This document shows, one piece after another, positions 7,588 through 14,052 of a stretch of 26,351 nt of DNA; the first letter of the stretch is position 1; the number at the start of each line of letters is the position of its first letter. Source of the DNA: a virus. The notes under the pieces were generated by a model. It ran no database searches, was not told the DNA's origin, and was given only the letters and a program-made list of their open reading frames with translations. Both the position numbers and the translations under genes were made by a program. The stretch lies in the IMG/VR virus record IMGVR_UViG_3300030382_002551, positions 1 through 26,351 of that record; one strand, given 5' to 3'.

Positions 7588-7770
7588 TTAGTGATCGCTG
7601 GGCTTTTTGATAATGAAAGAAAGAGAACGCTCAAGATCCCAAGGAATCCCAGCTGTATTAGTGCATTTTTCATCTTGTGGTAGGTCGTAATTAATCCCAA
7701 GGTCTGATCTCTCTGGCTCCTCTCCAAAAAACCAATCATCTATTTGCTTGGCCCTTTGTTTGGCTTCCAT
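7588..7770 (-). CDS. Hypothetical early protein, 60 aa
   Basis: A 60-residue soluble protein with MEAKQRAKQIDDWFFGEEPE at the N-terminus and a hydrophobic patch (LERSLSFIIKK) near the end. AAGGA lies about nine to ten bases upstream of the ATG. A second minus-strand frame covers the same DNA (ATG at 7673 to 7545) and would encode a 42-residue peptide with a hydrophobic segment (ALIQLGFLGILSVLFLSL); without a ribosome binding site I treat that one as less likely. Function is unknown. Confidence 0.5.
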   Translation of the reverse strand: MEAKQRAKQIDDWFFGEEPERSDLGINYDLPQDEKCTNTAGIPWDLERSLSFIIKKPSDH

Positions 7771-7800
7771 TGGTCTCAGTCCTTGGCTCTTTCTCAGATG

Positions 7801-8031
7801 CTACATACATAGCTCCTGGAACACTTTCTCGTTGATCTCTCTAACGTTGATGCCTGAATCATTCCAAGCGACTCTGTCCGGTGTCTCCAAGGAATCTCCC
7901 TCCCTCATTCTCTCAATGAAAGATTTGTAATCACCTGACTCCTCCGCCAAGATCTTCCAGCCTTCTTCGTTATCAATCCATAAGGCAACATTCCAAGTTT
8001 CGTAATTAGTCCAACCGTTGTAATTAGTCAT
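7801..8031 (-). CDS. Conserved small protein with a 'GWTNYETWNVALWI' N-terminus
   Basis: A 76-residue acidic protein. The frame is open upstream to 8085, but that extension runs back through the terminator hairpin, so the ATG at 8031 is taken as start. The N-terminal YNGWTNYETWNVALWIDN is a well-conserved signature that I recall from many phage and plasmid small proteins, including cyanophage ones, all of unknown function; the rest is helical. It is the first gene downstream of a strong terminator, so its expression needs readthrough or a promoter within the AT-rich 25 bp before it. Confidence 0.8.
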   Translation of the reverse strand: MTNYNGWTNYETWNVALWIDNEEGWKILAEESGDYKSFIERMREGDSLETPDRVAWNDSGINVREINEKVFQELCM

Positions 8032-8055
8032 GGTGAAATTAATTAATAAGAGGAC

Positions 8056-8081
8056 AAAAAAAAGGAGGCCCGAAGGCCTCC
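8056..8081 (-). terminator. Strong intrinsic terminator after the first early gene
   Basis: On the minus strand, a perfect 7-bp stem GGAGGCC and GGCCTCC closed by a TTCG tetraloop is followed at once by eight T residues, a textbook Rho-independent terminator. It begins 7 bp after the stop of the 80-codon gene and ends 25 bp before the next gene's ATG. On the plus strand no T-run directly follows, so it acts in one direction. Confidence 0.92.
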
Positions 8082-8088
8082 ACACCTT

Positions 8089-8331
8089 TTACTTGGTCAA
8101 GCTAAGACTAGGAATTACTTCTTGAACAGACGCCCATCCTTTCTTCAGACTTGCCCAATATCTTGGACAATCTTGGAATAATAGAAGATTAATTTCTTCG
8201 TTATGGATAGCTGTGCGCCTTCCCATGTCTGTCATGTAAGACTTCCAAGGAATAATCCGCTCAGTCTCTTCATAGCCTGCAAGCTTCTCCTTCAGCTCTT
8301 TTAGCTGACTCTCTAGTTGTGCCTTAGTCAT
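8089..8331 (-). CDS. First early protein, hypothetical, 80 aa
   Basis: An 80-residue protein and the first gene downstream of the divergent region. The N-terminal third (TKAQLESQLKELKEKLAGYEE) is a probable coiled coil; the remainder is soluble with three tryptophans. GGAG lies about nine bases upstream of the ATG. A host-type promoter candidate sits about 57-84 bp upstream and an intrinsic terminator follows directly, so this gene could be transcribed alone as the first message. No family was recognised. By position it may act on the host or on early transcription. Confidence 0.7.
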   Translation of the reverse strand: MTKAQLESQLKELKEKLAGYEETERIIPWKSYMTDMGRRTAIHNEEINLLLFQDCPRYWASLKKGWASVQEVIPSLSLTK

Positions 8332-8387
8332 GAGTCGAAACTCCGTGCTGTGTGTATGTAGACCCTCAGATGATGGCCTACAGGATC

Positions 8388-8415
8388 ACTATACATTCCA
8401 TGGATGATTTCGCAA
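8388..8415 (-). promoter_or_regulatory. Candidate host sigma-70 promoter for early genes
   Basis: On the minus strand, TTGCGA (plus 8410-8415), 16 bp, then TATAGT (plus 8388-8393): four of six and five of six matches to the sigma-70 hexamers. Transcription would begin near 8381, about 50 bp before the first early ATG. T7-like phages need such a promoter, since host polymerase must make the phage polymerase. Confidence 0.45.
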
Positions 8416-8543
8416 CCTTTTTCTCCCTGGGCGGCAACACAGACAAAAGAAGAGAACTTCCACAAAGTGCTGCTAAACGATGTATTCCATTGAGTATCTG
8501 TCCCAGAGGCAGTTACTCAGTCCAATCCACGACTGACTTATTG

Positions 8544-8590
8544 ACCCCCCACCCCTCCCTTGGACATATTTTGGACAGGCATTGGGGGGT
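8544..8590. repeat. G/C-run inverted repeat enclosing phased TTGGACA copies
   Basis: ACCCCCCA at 8544-8551 and its exact complement TGGGGGGT at 8583-8590 flank a 31-bp segment holding TTGGACA at 8560-8566 and 8571-8577, spaced one helical turn apart. TGGACA recurs at 8701-8706 and 8715-8720. Such clusters occur at origins, promoters or packaging sites; which of these applies is unknown. Confidence 0.5.
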
Positions 8591-8653
8591 GAGCAGCTTC
8601 TTCCTTATAAACGTAGAGCGTCAGAGATTTTTGCAATAAAAAATCAAGGATCG

Positions 8654-8672
8654 ATCTAAGATCTATCTAAGA
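8654..8672. repeat. Helically phased direct repeat ATCTAAGA
   Basis: ATCTAAGA at 8654-8661 and again at 8665-8672, an 11-bp period, followed by a run of six G. It lies between the TGGACA pairs of the noncoding region and may be a protein-binding site. Confidence 0.4.
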
Positions 8673-8796
8673 GGGGGGAAGAATATCTCTTCTTCTTATA
8701 TGGACAGTGAGTGGTGGACAGGGTTGTTAGTGTATGAGTATTGACCAGGTAACCTCCCAGATCTGATCCCCAAGTTCCAGCAGCGGAATGGTCAAG

Positions 8797-8832
8797 GTAA
8801 GAGCTTTTTCCGTGGTGGGTGGAAGCTCTTAC
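8797..8832 (+). promoter_or_regulatory. 10-bp perfect stem-loop in the terminase leader
   Basis: GTAAGAGCTT (8797-8806) and AAGCTCTTAC (8823-8832) form a perfect 10-bp stem with a 16-base loop, 42 bp before the small terminase ATG. No T-run follows, so it is not an intrinsic terminator. An RNA-processing site (as RNase III sites in T7), a stabilising 5' hairpin or a DNA-level binding site are all possible. Confidence 0.5.
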
Positions 8833-8874
8833 TGGGGAAATGCTTAAGATAAGGGAACAAACGAGAAAGGGATC

Positions 8875-9111
8875 ATGAAGAAGGGGAACACAACAGAGGT
8901 ATTAAGTGAATTACATGCAGGGTTAGCGGATTTATTCATGGAGAAGTTAAGGGAAGGGGAGATGACGACAGCAGATTTAAACGTTGCGCGTCAATTTTTA
9001 AAAGACAATCAGATTAGTTCTCAGCCAGTAGAGGAGACAACCTTTGGGGAACTAGCGAAAGCATTACCAGAGATAGAGAATGTGATTGCTTTTAAAAAGA
9101 AGAGGGCTTAA
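8875..9111 (+). CDS. Terminase small subunit (T7 gp18-like)
   Basis: A 78-residue protein directly upstream of the large terminase subunit. The pattern LHAGLADLFMEKLREGE, then ADLNVARQFLKDNQI, is typical of T7 gp18-type small terminases of marine podoviruses; T7 gp18 itself is 89 aa. These proteins recognise concatemeric DNA and load it on the packaging motor. AAAGGG lies just upstream of the ATG. It is the first gene of the plus-strand block and its stop is three bases before the terL start. Confidence 0.88.
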   Translation: MKKGNTTEVLSELHAGLADLFMEKLREGEMTTADLNVARQFLKDNQISSQPVEETTFGELAKALPEIENVIAFKKKRA

Positions 9112-9114
9112 TTA

Positions 9115-10845
9115 GTGAAGAGAGAGTGGGAGGCACTACCGGAGCCGTTTAGTAGTGACTTCAGATATTTTCTAGTAGTGGTATGGAATCATTTGCAGTT
9201 ACCGAATCCAACGCCAGTGCAGTTGGACATATCGGAATACATGCAAGAGGGTCCAAAGAGGCGAATCATTGAAGCCTTCAGGGGAGTAGGGAAGAGTTGG
9301 ATGGCAGCGGCATATGTGTTGTGGTTGCTAAGGAATGATCCACAGAAGAAGATCATGGTGGTATCAGCGAGTAAGACAAGGGCAGATGATTTTGCGCAAT
9401 TTTGCTTGAGATTAATTAGAGAGATGAAGATATTGAAGTGCTTAGATCCAGATAAGGATGAGCAAAGGAGTGCTAGTAATAGATTTGATGTAAGGCCGTC
9501 GATACCAGATCAGAGTCCATCTGTTAAGTCAGTGGGAGTTTTTGGACAGTTAACAGGTTCGAGGGCAGATTTAATTCTTGCTGATGACGTAGAGGTTCCA
9601 AATACTGCTTGGACAGTAGGAATGAGAGAGAAGTTATTAGCTTCTGTTGGAGAGTTCAATGCAATTTTAAAACCAGGAGGGGCGATTCTTTTTTTAGGGA
9701 CACCGCAAACGGAGGAGAGCATATATAACAAGTTGAGATTAAAAGGGTATGAGTGTCGTATCTGGCCATCTAGGTATCCAGAGAAACCTGCAAAGTATGG
9801 AGATGCTCTTGCTCCAGTGATTCTGGAAGAATGTGTAGCGAGAAAAAATATGCCAACAGACCCAGATCGATTTTCCGAGATAGATCTTCTTGAGAGGGAA
9901 GCAAGCTATGGTCGTTCACAGTTCACGCTTCAATTTCAACTTGACACTACGCTCAGCGACCTTCAGAGGTTTCCATTAAGGCTATCCGACCTAGTTGTTA
10001 TAGAGGTTGACCAGGATGCTCCAGAGAAGCTTGTGTGGTCTTCTGGAGCTGAGTACAGGGTTAGTGATCTACCTGCTGTTGGATTCAGTGGAGATTATTA
10101 CCATCGTCCTGCTTATATCCATGGTGAATGGATAGAGTTTCAAGGTTGTGCGATGTTTATAGATCCTTCTGGTCGCGGTTTAGATGAGACAGCTTATGCA
10201 ATTGTTGCGCATTTAAATGGGAATCTTTTTGTTTTAGAGGTTGGTGCTTTTACTGAAGGTTATACAGAAGTTGTTTTAAAAGGTTTAGCAGAAGCAGCCA
10301 AGAGACGAAAAGTAAAACTCATTCTTTTAGAGGATCAGTTTGGCCAAGGGATGCTTCAAAATCTTTTACAGCCGTATCTTCGGGAGATTTATCCATGCAC
10401 TGTTGAACCTGTTAGGAGCAATGTGCAGAAGGAGAGAAGAATTATTAATGCGTTAGAGCCTGTACTGAATCAACATCGATTGATTGTGAATCGATCAGTC
10501 ATTGAAAATGATGCGAAAGCAAGGGATGAGGATTCAGTAGAAACAGCTTTGGCTTATCAGTTATTTCACCAAATGACTCATCTGACAATCGATAAGAATT
10601 GTTTACAGCATGACGACAGATTGGACGCATTGGCTGGTGCAGTCGAATATTGGAATGAGTCGCTTGCTATAGATGAAGATAGAGCGATTAAAGAACGTGA
10701 AGCTGAACTCTGGGATTTGGAATTGGCAGCGTATCGGGGTGATATTGAAGGGCTTCTCGATTCGCAAATACTTGGGGTTCCTCTTAAATCGCTCTCGCAA
10801 AAAAACCCAAAAGAAGGTTGGATTAAAGTCTATGGAAATCATTGA
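9115..10845 (+). CDS. Terminase large subunit, packaging ATPase-nuclease (T7 gp19-like)
   Basis: A 576-residue terminase (T7 gp19: 586 aa) starting at GTG, three bases after the small-subunit stop. The ATPase half has Walker A FRGVGKSW (lysine 60) and Walker B LILADD (153-158) followed by the LFLGTPQ coupling motif. The RNase H-like nuclease half has acidic residues D350 in FIDPSGRG, E406 and D407 in LLEDQFGQ, and D500 with D501 and D504 in HDDRLDA. It pumps DNA into the prohead through the portal and cuts the concatemer. Unlike in T7, it is on the opposite strand from the polymerase, replication and tail genes. The last 14 bases overlap the next gene. Confidence 0.97.
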   Translation: MKREWEALPEPFSSDFRYFLVVVWNHLQLPNPTPVQLDISEYMQEGPKRRIIEAFRGVGKSWMAAAYVLWLLRNDPQKKIMVVSASKTRADDFAQFCLRLIREMKILKCLDPDKDEQRSASNRFDVRPSIPDQSPSVKSVGVFGQLTGSRADLILADDVEVPNTAWTVGMREKLLASVGEFNAILKPGGAILFLGTPQTEESIYNKLRLKGYECRIWPSRYPEKPAKYGDALAPVILEECVARKNMPTDPDRFSEIDLLEREASYGRSQFTLQFQLDTTLSDLQRFPLRLSDLVVIEVDQDAPEKLVWSSGAEYRVSDLPAVGFSGDYYHRPAYIHGEWIEFQGCAMFIDPSGRGLDETAYAIVAHLNGNLFVLEVGAFTEGYTEVVLKGLAEAAKRRKVKLILLEDQFGQGMLQNLLQPYLREIYPCTVEPVRSNVQKERRIINALEPVLNQHRLIVNRSVIENDAKARDEDSVETALAYQLFHQMTHLTIDKNCLQHDDRLDALAGAVEYWNESLAIDEDRAIKEREAELWDLELAAYRGDIEGLLDSQILGVPLKSLSQKNPKEGWIKVYGNH

Positions 10846-11038
10846 TTCACGCGCTTGGGTCGTTCGTATTCCTCCTGAATTTGTAGGTGGTGGATGCTTA
10901 GGCCAAGAAGGTTTTCAAACAGTTGTCATGGCTCAGAATCCTGATGAGGCATGGGTTAAGGCTGCAGAGAGTGATACATGGGAGTCATTGAGTTTTGAAG
11001 TAGAACATTTGATTGTTTTCCCTAAAGAGCCTCGCTAA
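10832..11038 (+). CDS. Hypothetical small protein, 68 aa
   Basis: A 68-residue protein (MEIIDSRAWVVRIPPEFVGGG at its start region, ending FPKEPR). A longer reading from 10673 exists but would overlap the terminase by over 170 bases and encode an implausible lysine/arginine-rich extension; the ATG at 10832 gives a 14-base overlap. The pattern of alternating hydrophobic strands and 'NPDEAWVKAAE' suggests a small alpha/beta fold. No family was recognised. Its stop overlaps, tail to tail, the stop of a minus-strand ORF. Confidence 0.65.
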   Translation: MEIIDSRAWVVRIPPEFVGGGCLGQEGFQTVVMAQNPDEAWVKAAESDTWESLSFEVEHLIVFPKEPR

Positions 11039-11214
11039 CCCTTTCTCCAATTTCTTCGTTGTGGAGGGTGATAGCTAGCAACAAGACGCTCTAGTTCAGT
11101 CATCCTTTTAAATAATTCACGCGTATCGCGGTCGCGTCTATTGCTGAGATTGCTAAGCAGCATGATGACAACACTGACAGATGCTCCAATGATTGCGGCT
11201 ATGATTTCTGTCAT
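11035..11214 (-). CDS. Small single-span membrane protein on the opposite strand, 59 aa
   Basis: A 59-codon minus-strand ORF that fills the gap left in the plus-strand gene block. Residues 3-22 (EIIAAIIGASVSVVIMLLSN) form a transmembrane helix, followed by a charged helix (RRDRDTRELFKRMTELERLV) and a basic end (PPQRRNWRKG). This looks like a real holin-, spanin- or XhlA-like topology. Its stop overlaps the stop of the 68-codon plus gene. No plus-strand frame is open between 11041 and about 11160. It has no clear ribosome binding site, and an isolated reversed gene is unusual in phages, so confidence is moderate. Confidence 0.5.
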   Translation of the reverse strand: MTEIIAAIIGASVSVVIMLLSNLSNRRDRDTRELFKRMTELERLVASYHPPQRRNWRKG

Positions 11215-11308
11215 TGTTTTTTTAGGTATTTTAGGATTAGTCTGGGTAGGCCTGCCAATTTTTTATGGAAACACCAAAGGATTCAACACCCACAAAAGAA
11301 GAACTTGA
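11162..11308 (+). CDS. Possible 48-aa membrane peptide overlapping the next gene
   Basis: A plus-strand ORF with two ATGs in tandem (11162 and 11165), a hydrophobic stretch MIAAMISVIVFLGILGLVWV (about residues 10-29) and a basic tail. It overlaps the N-terminal end of the minus-strand 59-codon ORF and the first 44 bases of the next plus gene in a different frame. No strong ribosome binding site is seen. It could be a small holin or lysis peptide, or the chance antisense of the minus-strand gene. Confidence 0.3.
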   Translation: MMTTLTDAPMIAAMISVIVFLGILGLVWVGLPIFYGNTKGFNTHKRRT

Positions 11309-11720
11309 AGATAAAAAGAAAGGAATATTAGGTAAACTTACAGATGCAGTTCCCGATCGTGAAGAGCAGATTGCAATCGTTGGTGTTGCAGTCAGATTAG
11401 CGATTGTAGTTTGGTCAGGATTCTGTCTTACTTTGGCTTATATTGATGTTCCTGGATTTCCAAAACAGACCTTCGATCCGACCTTTATAGCAAGTATTTT
11501 TACGTCGACTCTTACTACTTTTGGCGTCCAGGCCGCCAATAAAAAGGGCGAAGGCTCAGTCACCAAGGAGGATATGGAGAAGCTTATTGCTTCAAATAAC
11601 GGAGGGGGTAGTTATCAAACAATCAGGGTTCAAACCCCACTTAAGATTGAAGGAGCTGAATTGGTTGTAGAAGAGAAGCCTCCAGTGGATAATACCTTTA
11701 TTAGTGATAAGGAATCATGA
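11265..11720 (+). CDS. Membrane protein, holin-like candidate
   Basis: A 151-residue protein with a charged N-terminus, a hydrophobic helix at about 36-60 (IAIVGVAVRLAIVVW onward), a second weaker one at about 73-91 (TFIASIFTSTLTTFGVQAA), and a hydrophilic C-terminal domain. The two-segment layout with the short loop DVPGFPKQTFDP is reminiscent of small phage holins, and similar proteins are, from memory, found in cyanophages. It sits downstream of the terminase genes. No endolysin is recognisable nearby, so the lysis role is only an inference. Its stop overlaps the next start as ATGA. Confidence 0.75.
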   Translation: METPKDSTPTKEELEDKKKGILGKLTDAVPDREEQIAIVGVAVRLAIVVWSGFCLTLAYIDVPGFPKQTFDPTFIASIFTSTLTTFGVQAANKKGEGSVTKEDMEKLIASNNGGGSYQTIRVQTPLKIEGAELVVEEKPPVDNTFISDKES

Positions 11721-12226
11721 GGTGGTCGTTCTTAGCCCTGCTGTTCTTTTCAGTGGGGCCTGCGCATGCAGACATGATTCATAAACTCAGCTCCAGTACT
11801 TCCTTGAGGGTGGATGGGGCTGGAGCTACGAGCATTCGTGTGCCGAGTACTTACACAGTCTCAGGGTCAAACGTTAAAGTCTCTACAGCTAATAACAGCG
11901 TGTTCGGTGGATTGACCGCTGGCAGTGTTACAGCTGCAGCGACGATGAAAGTAGGAACCTACGATATAAATACTGCTGGATCGGCTTTTTCATTCTCAGA
12001 AAGCTGGCTCCAAGGAGATAACCCATTAGCAGTTAATGCTGGTGTGGATGTTTCTGCGGGGGTTGTAGCTGATCTCCCCGCGTTTGGTTCAACAACGGTT
12101 AGCTCTGGCGGTGTTGCAGGAAATCTGGCAGGTACTGTCTTGAGTTCTGGCATTGTGACCGCCGTGGCTGGTGGGGCTGGAACTACAGCGACTGGACAGG
12201 TATTTAGTGAACTAACAATTAAGTGA
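11717..12226 (+). CDS. Secreted or virion protein with signal peptide, 169 aa
   Basis: A protein with a clear Sec-type signal peptide (hydrophobic core LALLFFSVG, cleavage after AHA at residue 18), then a mature domain of about 150 residues rich in Ser, Thr, Gly, Val and Ala that looks all-beta. The ATG overlaps the upstream stop as ATGA. It is the first of three consecutive genes of this style. Similar cyanophage proteins are known to me only as structural or hypothetical. A role at the cell envelope or in the virion is possible. Confidence 0.75.
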   Translation: MRWSFLALLFFSVGPAHADMIHKLSSSTSLRVDGAGATSIRVPSTYTVSGSNVKVSTANNSVFGGLTAGSVTAAATMKVGTYDINTAGSAFSFSESWLQGDNPLAVNAGVDVSAGVVADLPAFGSTTVSSGGVAGNLAGTVLSSGIVTAVAGGAGTTATGQVFSELTIK

Positions 12227-12228
12227 TT

Positions 12229-12657
12229 ATGAGAAGGGTTCTCCTTCTATTAATGTTGACTTCTGTTCCGGCGCAAGCGGTCCCAGTGGTCCCTCAATTT
12301 ACTCAAGGGAGTATGACGAGCCATACTGAAACTACTTCTAAGGTTACAGAAACGATTAATTCTATAGACATACAATCGGGATTTCAATATACAGTTACAG
12401 GTACAAACATGAAACATAGTGGATCTTCTGTGTCTCCTACATCAACAACTGGTCCTTCTCAAACAACAGACGGAATTACTTACACATGGGTTGGATTAGA
12501 TCATTCAAACAGACCCAACTGGACACTCGAAACTCCAGGGAATGCTTTCCAATTTACAGAAACATATCAAGCACCAGGCGTATCTCAACAGACGATTATT
12601 CAAAGAGCAACAGAGATTACCAGCGTCACAGATACTACTTCTATCTTTCAGCAATAG
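12229..12657 (+). CDS. Secreted or virion protein with signal peptide, 142 aa
   Basis: Signal peptide MRRVLLLLMLTSVPAQA (cleavage after residue 17), followed by a Thr/Ser-rich, beta-predicted domain with repeated 'TSxVTxT' and 'TETxQxxG' style stretches. The frame also opens two codons earlier at GTG 12223, which overlaps the upstream stop as GTGA; the ATG at 12229 gives a cleaner signal peptide, and neither has a convincing ribosome binding site. It forms a tight run with its neighbours. No enzymatic motif is visible. Function unknown. Confidence 0.75.
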   Translation: MRRVLLLLMLTSVPAQAVPVVPQFTQGSMTSHTETTSKVTETINSIDIQSGFQYTVTGTNMKHSGSSVSPTSTTGPSQTTDGITYTWVGLDHSNRPNWTLETPGNAFQFTETYQAPGVSQQTIIQRATEITSVTDTTSIFQQ

Positions 12658-12674
12658 CTTATGCGATCTTTGGT

Positions 12675-13325
12675 TTGGGCTTTTGTCGGCCCTCTTATGG
12701 TGGTGACATTGGCGGTGTCTCTGCTACCGCCGCTCCTAATGCTTCGAGTAGTGGATCAGTTATCAATCAAGGTGTCCAGGTACTTCAAGGGCCGTTCCAT
12801 ACAAACACTTACGGCAACGGAATCCAATGCCAAGGCACGACCTTGTCGATTACTCCTTTTCTGACGGGGGCTATTTCAACGAAAAGACCATATGAATATG
12901 ATTATTTAGATCCTGTTTATGATAATACCGATTCAGATGGTGATGGAATTATTGATAATCCTGGTGGTATTTTGTATTATAAGAATGTAAGAACTAATCA
13001 GAAGGATTCTAATAGTATTACTGGTGGAATCTCAGCCACTATAAGCATTCCACTAGATAGAAGGTTCTCTAATCGTTGTCTTAACGCGGCTGATACTCAG
13101 ATTAAATTACAGCAACAGATCTTGGCAAACAAAAGATTAGATTTTGAGATTGCTCGTCTTAAGAATTGTGCTGAATTAAGGATTCGCGGTATATCTTTTC
13201 ATCCAAAAAGTAAATCTTATAGTATTTGCAGCGATGTTTTAACGACAGATTACAAGGAGGAAGTGTTACCTCATAACCATTCTATTTCGATAGGCTCCGT
13301 TGCTCCTGACGACGTTCAAAAGTAG
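12675..13325 (+). CDS. Cyanophage-type secreted/virion protein, start unclear (possible frameshift)
   Basis: About 210 residues in the frame ending at 13325: GGDIGGVSATAAPNASSSG, a 'VQVLQGPFHTNTYGNGIQCQG' type stretch (shown only in part), a calcium-loop-like DNTDSDGDG, then LQQQILANKRLDFEIARLKNC. I recognise this combination from cyanophage structural or hypothetical proteins that begin with a signal peptide. Here the only standard start near the previous stop in this frame is TTG at 12675. An ATG at 12661, four bases after the previous stop, opens a signal-like peptide (MRSLVWAFVGPLMVVT) in the neighbouring frame; a one-base change at the T-run 12681-12684 would join it. The last 44 bases overlap the convergent minus-strand gene. 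Confidence 0.7.
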   Translation: MGFCRPSYGGDIGGVSATAAPNASSSGSVINQGVQVLQGPFHTNTYGNGIQCQGTTLSITPFLTGAISTKRPYEYDYLDPVYDNTDSDGDGIIDNPGGILYYKNVRTNQKDSNSITGGISATISIPLDRRFSNRCLNAADTQIKLQQQILANKRLDFEIARLKNCAELRIRGISFHPKSKSYSICSDVLTTDYKEEVLPHNHSISIGSVAPDDVQK

Positions 13326-14049
13326 AGAGAATTTTATCTTTTTTAAGCAGTTTAAGGATCTTTTTCTTTACTTTTTTAAGTAAAGGTTTAACTATTTTCT
13401 TTACAGCTATATCTCCCAGTGGTTTTCCTATTGCTACTCCTCCAAAAATACCTACAGCTCCTATTGCAAGTGTTGTTGCTGTTAAGGAAGTAGAAGGTAA
13501 GTGGTTACCTATTACATCTGTAAGAGGTAAAGGATCGTAAATAGTTTCACATGCAGTTCCATTAGGCTTATAACCAATAACCATCTTGGTTTGAGAGCGG
13601 TTTAAGCCTCCTAACGGGACAGATCCTGGTCTTGGACACGGCAGGACAATTGGAATTTTAGGAGTTATGTTGGGAGGGGGAGGGGCTTCTTGCTGTGTGG
13701 GTTCCTCCTTCGCCACTTCCCTCTCCACCTTCTTAATTGGAGGGGGAATTTTGGGCGTAAATGCTTTAGGTGGTTCTGTAAATTCTTCTGGACGATAATC
13801 AATTGCATTGAAAGAAGGCATTCCAGCATCACAAAAGACTTTTACTCCTTTTGAATCGTCTGGTTTTAGTTGTTTATTGGTTCCTGCATCAGGATGTGCC
13901 TCGACACAACCTGGCATGTCAATAACTGGAATTCCAATCTCTAATGTGACAGGAGGAGTTTGGGGAATGCTTGTTGAAATAGCATCCGCCCATGAAGGAA
14001 TTTGAAGTAAAGGGATTCCCTCTACTCCGATCTCTGGAATTTCTGACAC
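13282..14049 (-). CDS. Cyanophage-type virion structural protein, proline-rich
   Basis: A 255-residue protein with a GTG start. An N-terminal domain (LEIGIPVIDMPGCVEAHPD, FCDAGMPSFNAIDY) is followed by a proline-rich linker (about 93-137), a second small domain with two cysteines (CPRPGS to ACETIYDPLPL), a hydrophobic segment at about 189-208 and a lysine-rich tail (about 217-238). I recall this layout, including 'GxPVxDMPGCV' and 'CxxGxxPSxxAMDY', from virion structural proteins of cyanomyoviruses. It lies downstream of the fibre genes in the same orientation and overlaps the plus-strand gene end to end by 44 bp. Role in the particle is unknown. Confidence 0.75.
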   Translation of the reverse strand: MSEIPEIGVEGIPLLQIPSWADAISTSIPQTPPVTLEIGIPVIDMPGCVEAHPDAGTNKQLKPDDSKGVKVFCDAGMPSFNAIDYRPEEFTEPPKAFTPKIPPPIKKVEREVAKEEPTQQEAPPPPNITPKIPIVLPCPRPGSVPLGGLNRSQTKMVIGYKPNGTACETIYDPLPLTDVIGNHLPSTSLTATTLAIGAVGIFGGVAIGKPLGDIAVKKIVKPLLKKVKKKILKLLKKDKILSTFERRQEQRSLSK

Positions 14050-14052
14050 CCT

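Larger units (their letters stand above)
8332..8874. other. Divergent noncoding region between early genes and terminase
   Basis: The only sizeable noncoding stretch, 543 bp. It contains the early promoter candidate (8388-8415, minus), an inverted repeat ACCCCCCA/TGGGGGGT (8544-8551 and 8583-8590), two copies of TTGGACA 11 bp apart inside it (8560 and 8571), two further TGGACA copies (8701 and 8715), a direct repeat ATCTAAGA 11 bp apart (8654 and 8665), and a 10-bp stem-loop (8797-8832). In T7 the genome ends lie between the terminase genes and the early genes; this gap is the equivalent place and could hold the terminal repeat or packaging site if the genome was assembled as a circle. Confidence 0.6.

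Noticed and set aside
7545-7739. 64-codon minus-strand ORF with a hydrophobic segment
   Set aside because: It overlaps the more protein-like 60-codon ORF and has no ribosome binding site; kept only as an alternative in that entry.
8386-8393. TCACTATA on the plus strand, like the core of a T7 promoter
   Set aside because: The flanks do not match the T7 consensus and the same bases read better as the -10 box of a minus-strand sigma-70 promoter.
8352-8639. 95-codon plus-strand ORF in the divergent region
   Set aside because: GTG start without a ribosome binding site, no protein-like pattern, and it runs through the inverted repeat and the early promoter candidate.
10673-10831. Longer start for the 68-codon gene after terminase
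   Set aside because: The extension lies inside the terminase nuclease domain in another frame and has no domain-like sequence.
12486-12674. ATG at 12486 as start of the gene ending at 13325
   Set aside because: It would overlap most of the 3' part of the preceding signal-peptide gene and the encoded stretch is not protein-like.
13366-13385. CTTTACTT-TTTT-AAGTAAAG hairpin near the convergent junction as a terminator
   Set aside because: Perfect arms but very AT-rich, inside the lysine-rich coding region of the minus gene, with no following T-run; the symmetry can come from the AAA/AAG codons.
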